DNA of 14,909 nt from Deltaproteobacteria bacterium (GTDB taxonomy: Bacteria; Desulfobacterota; Desulfuromonadia; Geobacterales; Pseudopelobacteraceae): NCBI GenBank assembly GCA_016219145.1, contig JACRCG010000133.1, positions 1 to 14,909 on the forward strand. Reading direction: 5' to 3'. The translations under genes and the position numbers were made by a program. The number at the start of each line of letters is the position of its first letter. The stretch's first letter is position 1. A model generated the notes under the pieces. The model was not told the DNA's origin. It made no database searches and saw nothing but the letters and a program-made list of their open reading frames with translations. Shown here in pieces: positions 1 to 8,157 of this stretch.

Positions 1-291
1 CGTGCCGCGGTGGATGGTGGAAAATTCACGGATCATGTTGTTGTTGCCGATTCTGGTCCAGCACTCCTCACCTTTGTACTTCAAGTCCTGAGGCGGCGCG
101 CCGACCGAGGCCTGAGGGAAAATCCGGTTGTTCTCCCCAATCTCAGTCCAGTCGCCAATGACGGCATGAGCACCAACTGTGGTGCCCCTGCCGATTGTGA
201 CATGTTTGCCGATGATGGCGTATGGGCCTACTTCTACTCCGTCGGCCAGGGTGGAACTTTCGTCAATAATTGCGGTCGGGTGTATGCTCAT
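1..291 (-). CDS. lpxA: LpxA, UDP-N-acetylglucosamine O-acyltransferase (partial, N-terminal 97 residues)
   Basis: LpxA catalyses the first step of lipid A synthesis, moving a 3-hydroxyacyl chain from acyl carrier protein to the 3-OH of UDP-GlcNAc in the cytoplasm. The reverse strand reads from ATG at 291 to the window edge without a stop. It begins MSIHPTAIIDE and shows left-handed beta-helix hexapeptide repeats (VGPYAIIG, VTIGRGTTVG, HAVIGDWTEIG). The family landmarks PPQDLKYKGE (about 66-75) and REFSTIHRGT (88-97) match E. coli LpxA closely. The catalytic His (H125 in E. coli) and the acyl-chain ruler lie beyond the edge, so neither activity nor chain length can be judged. A GGAG sits 7 nt before the ATG, which supports this start. 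It follows fabZ by 51 nt and is the last visible gene of the run. The family call is secure; only completeness is unknown. Confidence 0.95.
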   Translation of the reverse strand, partial: MSIHPTAIIDESSTLADGVEVGPYAIIGKHVTIGRGTTVGAHAVIGDWTEIGENNRIFPQASVGAPPQDLKYKGEECWTRIGNNNMIREFSTIHRGT

Positions 292-342
292 GATGGGGCT
301 CCGTGCGGTTTATCTTGGTCCTGCTTGATTGTGCTGCCAGGC

Positions 343-786
343 CTACTTTTCGGCATCGGCAAACGTGGCTTTCAGGGCCGCTTCGGTAACAAGCGTCTCA
401 CCAACATACACTTTGCCGTCGACGCCCCAGATGCCTCGGCGGTTCAAGGTGGTTTCAACTACTATTCGCAACTGATCGCCCGGAACCACCGGCTTGCGGA
501 ATTTGGCGTAGTCGATTGATATAAAATAACTGACTTTTTGTTTTGTGGCTTCGTCCGAGGCCAGGTAGGCCATGATACCTGCCACCTGGGCCATCGCTTC
601 AACAATCAGTACGCCCGGCATGACCGGGTGCCCCGGAAAATGACCCTGAAAAAAGGGCTCGTTGATGGTGACATTCTTGATTCCGACGCAACGCTTTGCC
701 GGGTCAAGTTCGACAATGCGATCGACCATCAGAAACGGATAGCGGTGCGGCAGAATTTTCATGATATCGTTAACATCCAGCAGCAT
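343..786 (-). CDS. fabZ: FabZ, 3-hydroxyacyl-[ACP] dehydratase
   Basis: FabZ dehydrates 3-hydroxyacyl-ACP to trans-2-enoyl-ACP in type II fatty-acid elongation. Its substrates are the same 3-hydroxyacyl-ACPs used by LpxA and LpxD, so it sits at the split between phospholipid and lipid A supply. The 147-residue protein, normal for the family, starts MLLDVNDIMKILPHRYPF. The hot-dog fold signature GHFPGHPVMPG contains catalytic His49, and Glu63 in VEAMAQ is the second catalytic residue; the 14-residue spacing matches characterised FabZ enzymes. The frame is open upstream to 849, but that would add 21 poorly conserved residues and overlap lpxD. The ATG at 786 has AAGGAG 9 nt upstream and lies 16 nt after the lpxD stop, so I use it. 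The lpxD-fabZ-lpxA order is widespread in Gram-negative bacteria. Confidence 0.96.
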   Translation of the reverse strand: MLLDVNDIMKILPHRYPFLMVDRIVELDPAKRCVGIKNVTINEPFFQGHFPGHPVMPGVLIVEAMAQVAGIMAYLASDEATKQKVSYFISIDYAKFRKPVVPGDQLRIVVETTLNRRGIWGVDGKVYVGETLVTEAALKATFADAEK

Positions 787-795
787 GGGCAGGTT

Positions 796-801
796 CTCCT
801 T
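796..801 (-). promoter_or_regulatory. Ribosome binding site that sets the fabZ start
   Basis: The reverse strand has AAGGAG here, 9 nt before the ATG at 786 and just past the lpxD stop codon (803-805). It favours the 147-residue FabZ over the longer in-frame reading that begins inside lpxD. Confidence 0.8.
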
Positions 802-802
802 G

Positions 803-1843
803 CTATGTTTCGATAAGTTTTGCTTCAAGTTCTGCGATACGTTTTTCAAGTGAAGAAATACTCTTCTTCAGTTCTGGCAGGCGCGGAACGACAGCCATGG
901 CCCTCAGCCACTCCTTGTGCGGCATGGTCGGAGAACCGCTGTAGGCGGCGTTGGCCGGCAGCGAACCGGGTACGCCGGACTGTGCCCCGACCAGTACATT
1001 ATCGCCGATGCTGAGATGTCCGGCGACGCCGACCTGACCAGCCAGAGTGACGTGGTCTCCAATCTTGGTGCTTCCCGAAATGCCGACCTGCGAAACAATC
1101 ATGCAGTCTTCACCGATCTGGCAGTTGTGAGCGATCTGTACCAGATTGTCGAGCTTGGTGCCTCTCCTGATCAGAGTGACCTCAAGTGCGGCGCGATCAA
1201 TGCAACAGTTGGCGCCGATCTCAACGTCATCCTCCAGAACGACAATACCGATCTGCGGAATGCGGTAATAGGCGCGCCCGTCAGGAGCGTAGCCGAAACC
1301 GTCCGAACCTATGACCGCTCCCGGCTGGATAATGCAGCGGTTGCCCAGGCGGCAGCGCTCGCGCACGACGGCATTGGCGTGGATCACACAGTCATCGCCA
1401 ATGGCGGCGCCTTCATAGATGACCGCACCGGAATGGACGACGGTGCGGTCGCCGATGCTGACATTGTTGCCGATACAGGCTCCCGGATAAACGCTGATAT
1501 CCTCCCCCAGCGCGACCATCGTGCCGATATTGGCTTCCGGCAGAACTCCCAGGGGCGGATGCGGTCTTGTGTAGAAAAGAGTCAACAGTTTGGCAAATGC
1601 GAGATAGGGATTGGCTACCTCGATCGCGTTACGGCCGTGCCTTTCAGCGCCAGGTGACATCAGGACACAGGCCGCGCCGGTTTCGGCCACTTTGGCGGCA
1701 TATTTCGGGTTGGCCAGAAAGGTTATCTTATCCGGACCGGCTGATTCGAGTGGCGCCAGTCCATTGACGGCAATATTCTCATCGCCCTTGACCTCACCGC
1801 CCAGGTATTCGGCCAATTCTTTCAGAGTCCGGGTAGCAAGCAT
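803..1843 (-). CDS. lpxD: LpxD, UDP-3-O-(3-hydroxyacyl)glucosamine N-acyltransferase
   Basis: LpxD adds the second 3-hydroxyacyl chain, N-linked at position 2, in the third step of lipid A synthesis. The protein has 346 residues, close to the E. coli length. An N-terminal uridine-binding domain (about 1-100, with ITFLANPKYA at 40-49) is followed by a left-handed beta-helix of hexapeptide repeats (about 105-310). Landmarks are IGSDGFGYAPDG (178-189), CCIDRAAL (213-220) and QIAHNCQIG (236-244). His239 in that last motif matches the catalytic His of E. coli LpxD in both context and number. The C-terminus (about 325-344) is a short helical, coiled-coil-like extension, normal for the trimer. Its ATG lies 2 nt after the skp stop, with AGGAAGAAG inside skp acting as a likely ribosome site, so translation is probably coupled to skp. 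Confidence 0.97.
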   Translation of the reverse strand: MLATRTLKELAEYLGGEVKGDENIAVNGLAPLESAGPDKITFLANPKYAAKVAETGAACVLMSPGAERHGRNAIEVANPYLAFAKLLTLFYTRPHPPLGVLPEANIGTMVALGEDISVYPGACIGNNVSIGDRTVVHSGAVIYEGAAIGDDCVIHANAVVRERCRLGNRCIIQPGAVIGSDGFGYAPDGRAYYRIPQIGIVVLEDDVEIGANCCIDRAALEVTLIRRGTKLDNLVQIAHNCQIGEDCMIVSQVGISGSTKIGDHVTLAGQVGVAGHLSIGDNVLVGAQSGVPGSLPANAAYSGSPTMPHKEWLRAMAVVPRLPELKKSISSLEKRIAELEAKLIET

Positions 1844-1845
1844 GA

Positions 1846-2361
1846 CTACTTCTTCCTGTTGGCGTTGAAAAGTTTCAGAACTTCCTCGGTCAGATCGGTC
1901 TTGTCATCTACGAAAAGCATACTTTCATTCCTGACAAAAATGAAGGTATAACCGTTCTTGCGGCCGTACTCCTGGATGACTTTCTCCAGTCCCTCCAGAA
2001 TCTTGCGAGTGAATTCCTCATCCTTGCCTTGCAACTCGTCCTGGGCATCCTTGGTGAAGCGCTGGAAATCCTTGAGTTTGTTCTGGTAGTCCTTCTCTTT
2101 GGCGGCGCGGGCCGAATCAGACAGGAGCATGCCCTGTTTTTCCAGCTCATCTTTAAGTTTCTTGAGATCTTCCTGTTTGACGTTGATCTCGTCCTGGTAT
2201 TTCTTTACCCGGGCAGCCAGCTGCTCCTTGGCCTCCTTGCCTGATTCTGAGCCGTTGAGCGCCCGCTGCATATCGATGTAGCCGAGTTTCACATCTGCTG
2301 CGAAAACCGGCGTGGAAGCCATTACCATTGCTACAACACCTGCCAGAAAAATCCGTTTCAT
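1846..2361 (-). CDS. skp: Skp/OmpH-family periplasmic chaperone
   Basis: Skp is a trimeric periplasmic chaperone whose coiled-coil arms hold unfolded outer-membrane proteins on their way to BamA. The 171-residue protein (E. coli Skp is 161) starts with a Sec signal peptide, MKRIFLAGVVAMVMAS, with likely cleavage after VFA at residue 21. The mature N-terminus has the family strand motif KLGYIDMQRAL. A long, charged, heptad-like helical stretch (about 38-125, rich in K, E, D and Q) forms the arms, and the C-terminus returns to short strands (GYTFIFVRNE and MLFVDD). A consensus AAAGGAG lies 8 nt before the ATG in the 30-nt gap after bamA. The bamA-skp-lpxD order is a classic arrangement. The client range in this organism is not visible from sequence. 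Confidence 0.94.
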   Translation of the reverse strand: MKRIFLAGVVAMVMASTPVFAADVKLGYIDMQRALNGSESGKEAKEQLAARVKKYQDEINVKQEDLKKLKDELEKQGMLLSDSARAAKEKDYQNKLKDFQRFTKDAQDELQGKDEEFTRKILEGLEKVIQEYGRKNGYTFIFVRNESMLFVDDKTDLTEEVLKLFNANRKK

Positions 2362-2391
2362 GAATCAATCTCCTTTGATGGGTTACGCGGC

Positions 2392-4710
2392 CTAGAAAAG
2401 GCTGCCTATGGTGAATTCGAATTTGCCGCTTTTACTGTCATGCTGTGAGCGAGGATTAATCGGGATGCCATACTCAAGCCGTAGCGGTCCAATCGGGGAA
2501 GCCCAGCGGATACCGGCGCCATAGCTGAACAGCATGGTTTTGGTCAGGTCTTTGCTGCTCACAAAGGCGTTGCCGTAATCGAAGAACATGACCGCCTTGA
2601 CGCCGAAATCCTGGAGCAGCGGGAAGGTTAATTCCGTAGTGCCGAATATCTGTTTGTCGCCGCCCAGATAGATGGTTTCGGACAATTTATTACTGTTATC
2701 ACCGGTAGTCTGGAGTTTGCTGGGGGCCACCGTTCTGGCCTTGTAACCGCGCAGTGAGTATATGCCGCCCAGATAGAACCTTTCGTCGATCGGTATTTTC
2801 TGACCTATCTCCTGAATGTATCCCAGGGTCAGCTTGGTGGCAAATATAAGTTTTTTGTAGACCGGGTGGAACCAGTTGTGGTCGGTCGTGTAGCGGGCAA
2901 ACTTGTTGTTGCCACCCAAACCGGCAAAGTCAATTGACAGAGAGTTGATCATGCCGGTGCTGGGATCAAGGCGATAATCGGTTGTGTTTCTGGTGATGCT
3001 GGCATAGATGGAGCTGGTAGTGGTAGTCCCCAGCGGGTAGTTCTCCTTGTCCTGAACATTCAGCGCCTGATAGGCTATGGTGGGTTTGTAGATATCCTTG
3101 ATTTCATATTTGTACATCAGGAAGGTGCTGACAAAGTCGTTGATCGGATAGCTGGTCTTGATATCACCACCCATCAGCCGGCGGCTGTAATCCAGATAAT
3201 CACGTTCGGTTCGATATACATCTCCGCCCAGCGTCCATTTGGTGTCCAAAAAATGTGGATCAGTCGCTCCGACTGAGTATGTCTGGGACTTGCCGCCGAT
3301 TGAAGCCGAAAAATTGGCCTTTAGCCCCAAACCAAGAAAGTTGGCCTGGGCCACCGAGCCTTGCCCGATCATACCGTCCAGTGAACTATAGCCGCCGCCG
3401 ATACTGAAGGTTCCGGTCGGCTTCTCCTTGACATCTACGCTGACATTGAGTTTGTTGCTGGCGCTCCCCCTGGCGGTGGCAATATTCGCCTCCTCGAAGA
3501 AGCCCAGGTTCATCAGGTTCTGCTTGCTTCTTTTCATCCCGGTGGCGCTGAAAAGCTCATTTTCCGATACCCGCATCTCGCGGCGGATGACCTTGTCGCG
3601 TGTTTTGGGGTTGCCTGCGATATTTATGCGCTCGATGTAGACCAGTTCGCCCTTTTCCATGTCAAAGGTCACATCGACGATTTTTTTATCGCTGTCGGGG
3701 CGTGTCAGTGGATTTACGTTGGCGAAGGCATAGCCTTTGTCGGCATAGACATCGGTGAGGGTGAATATGTCGGTGCGCAGGGTTGATCTGTTGAAAATCT
3801 CTCCGGTTTCTATCTTCAGCTTCTTCCGCAGCTCAGCCGCCGGTTCCAGCAGTTCCCCTTTAAAGCCGATTTCGCCCAGTCTGTATTGATCCCCCTCGGT
3901 AATGCCGATAGAAACATCCAGCGCCGTTTTGGCATTATTGATCTTGACCACCGGTTCACCAACCTTGACATTGATATAGCCGTTGTTGAGGTAAAAATCA
4001 GTGAGCAGGCCGGCATCGTTTTTGAGAACATCTTCCTTGTAGGTTCCGGCGCCGGTCAGCCAGGACATGAACCACTTTTCTTTGGTCTCCATGACGCCGT
4101 GAAGTTTGCGGTTGCTGAAAGCCTTGTTGCCGTCAAAGCGGATGTCGGTGATCAGAACTTTCTGCCCCTCAACGATCTTGAAGGTGACAGTCAGGTCGCT
4201 GGCGGAACTTTTGTCAATCTGCGGGGTTATCTCTGCCAGATAGTAACCGTCGTCACCGTACAGTTTTTTCATTTTCGTAATGCTCTTGGTAAGATCCTTG
4301 GTCGAGAAAATCGCATTCTGACGGAATTCAAGCACTTCCTTCAATTTTTCGGTCGTCAGCTCTTTGTTGCCTTCAAACTTGATTTCCCGGACGATCGGCT
4401 TTTCCATAACGGTGTAAATCAGAACGGTGCCGTTCGCGGTCTGCTCCACCGAGGCCTGGACATCCTGGAAATGCCCAAGTTTGTAAATGGCGCGAATATC
4501 GGCATCCGTCTTGTCGCTGTAGAGCGTGTCACCGGACTTGAATTTTACCACGTTAAGGATGGCGGCCGACTCAATGCGCCGGTTTCCCTGAACCTGCACT
4601 TCGAGCAGCTTTTCCCCCTCGGCGCGGGCGGAAGATGAGCAGGATATCGCTGCAATGGATGATAAAATTAAAATGTTCTTGAATGTGGGCACGTTTCCCC
4701 CGAATTTCAT
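2392..4710 (-). CDS. bamA: BamA, outer-membrane protein assembly factor
   Basis: BamA is the central Omp85-family subunit of the BAM complex and folds beta-barrel proteins into the outer membrane. The 772-residue product has a signal peptide with likely cleavage after SARA (residue 30). Five POTRA domains can be parsed at about 35-107, 108-187, 188-277, 278-358 and 359-431, four of them opening with a G-N or KG-type turn (VQGNRRI, FEGNKEL, FDGNKAF, IAGNPKT). A 16-strand-type barrel follows from about 432 to the end. The loop-6 Omp85 motif appears as SLRGY (652-656, Arg654), and the chain ends in a barrel sorting signature with terminal Phe (FEFTIGSLF). The ATG overlaps the lolD stop (ATGA, 4 nt), with a weak TGGAAA upstream, so translation is probably coupled. 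A GTG at codon 7 is a less likely start because a G-rich tract sits only 4 nt before it. No accessory Bam lipoprotein is in view. Confidence 0.97.
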   Translation of the reverse strand: MKFGGNVPTFKNILILSSIAAISCSSSARAEGEKLLEVQVQGNRRIESAAILNVVKFKSGDTLYSDKTDADIRAIYKLGHFQDVQASVEQTANGTVLIYTVMEKPIVREIKFEGNKELTTEKLKEVLEFRQNAIFSTKDLTKSITKMKKLYGDDGYYLAEITPQIDKSSASDLTVTFKIVEGQKVLITDIRFDGNKAFSNRKLHGVMETKEKWFMSWLTGAGTYKEDVLKNDAGLLTDFYLNNGYINVKVGEPVVKINNAKTALDVSIGITEGDQYRLGEIGFKGELLEPAAELRKKLKIETGEIFNRSTLRTDIFTLTDVYADKGYAFANVNPLTRPDSDKKIVDVTFDMEKGELVYIERINIAGNPKTRDKVIRREMRVSENELFSATGMKRSKQNLMNLGFFEEANIATARGSASNKLNVSVDVKEKPTGTFSIGGGYSSLDGMIGQGSVAQANFLGLGLKANFSASIGGKSQTYSVGATDPHFLDTKWTLGGDVYRTERDYLDYSRRLMGGDIKTSYPINDFVSTFLMYKYEIKDIYKPTIAYQALNVQDKENYPLGTTTTSSIYASITRNTTDYRLDPSTGMINSLSIDFAGLGGNNKFARYTTDHNWFHPVYKKLIFATKLTLGYIQEIGQKIPIDERFYLGGIYSLRGYKARTVAPSKLQTTGDNSNKLSETIYLGGDKQIFGTTELTFPLLQDFGVKAVMFFDYGNAFVSSKDLTKTMLFSYGAGIRWASPIGPLRLEYGIPINPRSQHDSKSGKFEFTIGSLF

Positions 4711-5387
4711 ATGATTTTTTCCAGCTTTCCATCTACAAGCCTGACGGTTTTTCCCATGGCGGAAGCCAGACGTTCATTGTGAGTCACAATTATCAAGGTC
4801 AGATTTTTTTTAAGCTGTAAATCAGCCAGCATGGCGTAAACGCCGTCACTGGTTTTCATATCAAGATTGCCGGTCGGCTCGTCCGCCAGCAGCAGCTCCG
4901 GTCCCTGAACCAGTGCTCTGGCGATGGCCACCCGCTGCTGCTCCCCTCCGGAAAGCTCTCCCGGGCGATGCGTCATGCGCTGCCCCAGTCCCACGTCGGT
5001 CAGCAGCTCTTCCGCTGCGGTGCGTGCCTTGTCCCTGGCCATTCTGGCTATCAAGGCAGGCATCATGACGTTTTCAAGAGCGGTGAATTCAGGCAGTAAA
5101 TGGTGAAACTGAAATACAAATCCAACGTTTTTGTTGCGAAAAACGGCCAGCTGCCCATCGTTTTTTTTAAAAATATCCTCGCCATGAAAGCAGACGCTGC
5201 CCGAGGTCGGGCGATCCAGAGCCCCCAGAAGATGCATCAGGGTACTCTTTCCGGCTCCGGAGGCCCCAACCAGCGCGGTCGTCGTGCCGGCGTCAAGCGT
5301 CAGGTCGATCCCTTTCAAAACGTCCACCCGGTTAGGGCCGGTCGTGTATGTTTTGCAGAGGCTGCTGACCTCCAGCAGGCTACTCAT
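4707..5387 (-). CDS. lolD: LolD, ATPase of the lipoprotein-releasing ABC transporter
   Basis: LolD powers extraction of outer-membrane-destined lipoproteins from the inner membrane and their transfer to the periplasmic carrier LolA. All ABC ATPase elements are present in the 226 residues: Walker A GASGAGKST (41-49), Q-loop Gln93 followed by FHHLLPEFTALENV, signature LSGGEQQRVAIARAL (145-159), Walker B LLLADEPTGNLD (165-176) and H-loop His203 in VTHNERLA. The stretch after the Q-loop is typical of the LolD/MacB/FtsE subgroup. The adjoining LolC/E-type permease makes LolD the best assignment. The ATG lies inside the end of the permease gene (8-nt overlap) and the stop overlaps the bamA ATG by 4 nt, so the three genes should be made together. 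No residue looks damaged. Confidence 0.95.
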   Translation of the reverse strand: MSSLLEVSSLCKTYTTGPNRVDVLKGIDLTLDAGTTTALVGASGAGKSTLMHLLGALDRPTSGSVCFHGEDIFKKNDGQLAVFRNKNVGFVFQFHHLLPEFTALENVMMPALIARMARDKARTAAEELLTDVGLGQRMTHRPGELSGGEQQRVAIARALVQGPELLLADEPTGNLDMKTSDGVYAMLADLQLKKNLTLIIVTHNERLASAMGKTVRLVDGKLEKII

Positions 5388-6642
5388 AGCGCAGCGCCTC
5401 AGCCGGAAGCATGCGGGCCGCCTGCCAGGAAGGGTACAGGGTGGCGATAAAGGAGATCAAAACCGCTGTGACCGAGATCAGGACCACATCCGCAGGAACG
5501 ACCAGAGAAGGGAAATGGTCCAGGTAATAAATGTCCTTGCTGAAAAAATTCTGGCCGGTGATCTTCTGGATGACGTTGATAATCGGCTCCAGATTGAGAG
5601 CGACCAGCAGGCCGGAGGCGACACCCAGAATTGTCCCGATTATGCCGATTATCAGCCCTTCCAGAACAAAAATCTTCATGATACTTCCGCCGGTGGCGCC
5701 CATCGATTTCAGGATGGCGATGTCGCGGGTTTTCTCCATCACTACCATGAAGAGGGTTGAAGCGATTCCGAAGGCCGCCACCAGAACTATCAGGGTCAGG
5801 ATGATAAACATGACGATCTTTTCGGTCTTCAGTGCGAAAAGAATGTTCTTGTTCATCTGCATCCAGTCACGGGCGTAAAAATTGACTCCCATTTCTCGGT
5901 TGATCGTGCGGGCCAGTTCGCCGGTATGATAGACATCGTCAACTTTCAGCTGAATGCCCGTTACGGTGTCGCCCAGGTCAAAAAAACTCTGGGCCTGCCC
6001 CAGGCTGACATATGCCAGGGTCGAATCATACTCGAACATGCCGGTATTGAAGATTCCTGCCACCTTGAACGGCTTCATTCTCGGCATCATTCCGAGCGGA
6101 GTGATATTACCCATCGGCGATATCACATTGACCTTGTCACCCACAAAGAGGTTCAGGTGCTTGGCCAGCTCTTTCCCGACCATCAGGCCGGGAGTCGCGT
6201 CCGGCCCGCGACTCATGCTGGGATCGAGGCGGTCCATGCTCCCGTCTACCACAGATTTGCTGAGCCGCGTTACCTGCCGGTCGCTGGCGACATCTATTCC
6301 TCGCAAAACCACTCCGGATACGTTCTTGCCGGAAGATAGCATGACCTGATTGTAAATAAAAGGGGTAGCCGCCTGCACCCCTTTGAACTGTTTCAGTTTC
6401 TCCATGACCTGGCGGTAGTTCTCCATGGGAGCGCCGCTGCGGATGACTACCAGATGAGCGTTGGTGCCCAGGATCTTCTCTTTCAGATCGGCTTCGAAGC
6501 CGGTCATGACCGCCAGCACCACAATCAGGGCCATGACGCCCAGGGTTACACCGGCGGTGGAAATGAAGGTGATAATCGATATGAAAGTCGACTTGCGCTT
6601 GGCTTTCAGATAGCGCAGTCCGATAAAGAGTTCAAAAGGCAT
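5380..6642 (-). CDS. lolC: LolC/LolE-family lipoprotein-releasing permease
   Basis: This is the membrane subunit partnering LolD, which takes mature lipoproteins from the outer leaflet of the inner membrane. The 420 residues begin MPFELFIGLRYLKAKRKSTF, the cytoplasmic elbow-helix sequence typical of LolC/E. One transmembrane helix (about 22-48) is followed by a large periplasmic domain (about 50-272), then three helices (about 276-301, 324-350 and 381-404) and a C-terminal PAEALRYE tail. The KTRDIAILKSMGA segment (304-316) is the usual coupling-helix region of the MacB/FtsX superfamily. Only one such gene is present, unlike the lolC plus lolE pair of E. coli. A homodimeric complex is therefore likely unless a second permease lies elsewhere, so the symbol is approximate. 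The gene begins 3 nt after the lysS stop, with AAGGA-type sequence inside the lysS end. Confidence 0.92.
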   Translation of the reverse strand: MPFELFIGLRYLKAKRKSTFISIITFISTAGVTLGVMALIVVLAVMTGFEADLKEKILGTNAHLVVIRSGAPMENYRQVMEKLKQFKGVQAATPFIYNQVMLSSGKNVSGVVLRGIDVASDRQVTRLSKSVVDGSMDRLDPSMSRGPDATPGLMVGKELAKHLNLFVGDKVNVISPMGNITPLGMMPRMKPFKVAGIFNTGMFEYDSTLAYVSLGQAQSFFDLGDTVTGIQLKVDDVYHTGELARTINREMGVNFYARDWMQMNKNILFALKTEKIVMFIILTLIVLVAAFGIASTLFMVVMEKTRDIAILKSMGATGGSIMKIFVLEGLIIGIIGTILGVASGLLVALNLEPIINVIQKITGQNFFSKDIYYLDHFPSLVVPADVVLISVTAVLISFIATLYPSWQAARMLPAEALRYE

Positions 6643-6645
6643 TTG

Positions 6646-8124
6646 TTATTTCGCTTCTTTCCTTAATTGCGGAAACAGGATTACGTCTCTGATCGAGGGT
6701 GAGTCGGTCAGGAGCATTACCAGACGATCGATCCCGATCCCTTCTCCGGCGGTGGGGGGCAGGCCGTACTCAAGGGCGCGAACATAATCCTCATCCATGT
6801 AGTGAGCTTCTTCGTCCCCTTTGTTTTTCTCGGCCACCTGTGCCAGAAACCGTTCCTTCTGATCGACCGGGTCGTTAAGTTCGGAGAAGGCGTTGGCGAT
6901 CTCGCGTCCGGCGATGATCAATTCAAAGCGGTCGACGATCTCCGGATCATGGTCGCTTTTACGCGACAGCGGCGATACTTCAGTCGGATAGGCGGTGATA
7001 AAGGTCGGCTGAATCAGCTTGTGCTCGGCTACCTCCTCAAAAATTTCCATCATCAGCTTGCCGTAGCCGATGCCGTCCGGAAGTGTGAGACCGATACTGC
7101 GGGCGTAAGCCAGTGCCAGTTCGCGGTCGTCCAGATGTTTGGCGTCAATGTCACCATACTCCAGAATAGCATCACGGACAGTCAGCCGTTTCCAGGGGCG
7201 TTGGAAACTGATATCGAGACCCTGGTTGATGAAGTCGAGCGTTCCCAGCAATTCCTGGGCGACATGGCAGAACAGCTCTTCGGTGAAGTCCATCAGATCC
7301 TCATACGTAGCATAGGCCTGATAGAATTCCATCATGGTGAATTCGGGATTGTGGCGCACCGAAATGCCTTCGTTGCGGAAGTTGCGGTTGATCTCGAAGA
7401 CCCGCTCCAGACCGCCGACCACCAGACGCTTCAGATAGAGCTCCGGTGCGACCCGCAGGTAGAGCTCCATGTCCAGTGTGTTGTGATGTGTGATGAACGG
7501 ACGTGCAGTGGCGCCACCCGGTATCTGGTGCATCATGGGCGTTTCGACTTCCAGAAAATCGCGGTCGGTCATGAATCTGCGTATCAGGTTGACGATGCGT
7601 GAACGTTTGATGAAAATTTCACGGGATTCCGGATTAACGATCAGATCAACATAGCGCTGACGGTAGCGGGTCTCGACATCGGTCAGACCGTGGAATTTCT
7701 CCGGCAGGGGGTGCAGCGACTTGACCAGCAGCCGGATTGAACGTGCATGCAGGGAAAGCTCGCCGGTTTTGGTGCGGAACGGATACCCTTCCGAGCCGAC
7801 AATATCCCCGATGTCAAATGTCTCGAATGACGCAAAGGCCTCTTCTCCGATTTCGTCCTTTTTGACATAAATCTGGATGCGCCCCTTGCGGTCCTGAAGC
7901 TGGATGAAAGCCGCCTTGCCGAAAGAGCGCCGGGCCAGAATGCGTCCGGCCACGACAAAGTTCTCATTGGCGGCGTCAAACTGCGGCTGGCCGCCATAGG
8001 CATTGTTTATATCGGTTGAGGTGTGTTGCGGCCTGAAGTCGTTTGGATAGGGATTGACACCCGCTTCCCAAAGCGCATCCACTTTGCGGCGTCTCTGGAG
8101 CAGGAGTTCGCTGAGTTCTTCCAT
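6646..8124 (-). CDS. lysS: Lysyl-tRNA synthetase, class II
   Basis: LysRS charges tRNA-Lys with lysine in the cytoplasm. At 492 residues it has the normal bacterial class II size. An N-terminal anticodon-binding OB fold (about 57-135, including VVAGRILARRSFGKAAF) precedes the catalytic domain. Motif 1 lies around 172-200 (RSRIVNLIRRF through EVETPMM). Motif 2 contains FRNEGISVRHNPEFTMMEFY (249-268), and motif 3 is GIGIDRLVMLLTDSPSIRDV (462-481) with the ATP-binding Arg. IPGGATARPF (201-210) is a standard LysRS segment. The start has AAGGA 10 nt upstream. It lies 33 nt after the NHL lipoprotein gene and 3 nt before the permease gene, with no visible terminator on either side. Linkage of lysS to lolC/D is recalled from Geobacter-type genomes. 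Confidence 0.97.
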   Translation of the reverse strand: MEELSELLLQRRRKVDALWEAGVNPYPNDFRPQHTSTDINNAYGGQPQFDAANENFVVAGRILARRSFGKAAFIQLQDRKGRIQIYVKKDEIGEEAFASFETFDIGDIVGSEGYPFRTKTGELSLHARSIRLLVKSLHPLPEKFHGLTDVETRYRQRYVDLIVNPESREIFIKRSRIVNLIRRFMTDRDFLEVETPMMHQIPGGATARPFITHHNTLDMELYLRVAPELYLKRLVVGGLERVFEINRNFRNEGISVRHNPEFTMMEFYQAYATYEDLMDFTEELFCHVAQELLGTLDFINQGLDISFQRPWKRLTVRDAILEYGDIDAKHLDDRELALAYARSIGLTLPDGIGYGKLMMEIFEEVAEHKLIQPTFITAYPTEVSPLSRKSDHDPEIVDRFELIIAGREIANAFSELNDPVDQKERFLAQVAEKNKGDEEAHYMDEDYVRALEYGLPPTAGEGIGIDRLVMLLTDSPSIRDVILFPQLRKEAK

Positions 8125-8157
8125 GTAATTTCGTTCCTTAACTATCTGGTTTGTCGA

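Noticed and set aside
10..519. 169-codon plus-strand frame spanning the lpxA-fabZ junction
   Set aside because: The other strand encodes recognisable LpxA and FabZ; this frame crosses both and resembles nothing.
787..849. N-terminal extension of FabZ overlapping lpxD
   Set aside because: The extra 21 residues are not FabZ-like, and a good ribosome site precedes the internal ATG at 786.
917..1657. 246-codon open frame opposite lpxD
   Set aside because: Its repetitive D/N/A-rich sequence mirrors the hexapeptide repeats of lpxD on the other strand; no family is recognisable.
3886..4638. 250-codon open frame opposite bamA
   Set aside because: It is antisense to the POTRA region of a clear bamA, with no recognisable domain and no convincing ribosome site.
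4620..4710. Possible lipobox (AISC) in the BamA signal peptide
   Set aside because: A normal signal peptidase I site (SARA then EG) follows a few residues later, the lipobox fit is poor, and BamA is a barrel protein, not a lipoprotein.
6802..7602. 266-codon open frame opposite lysS
   Set aside because: It is antisense to the conserved catalytic domain of LysRS, so the open frame is a by-product of codon use.
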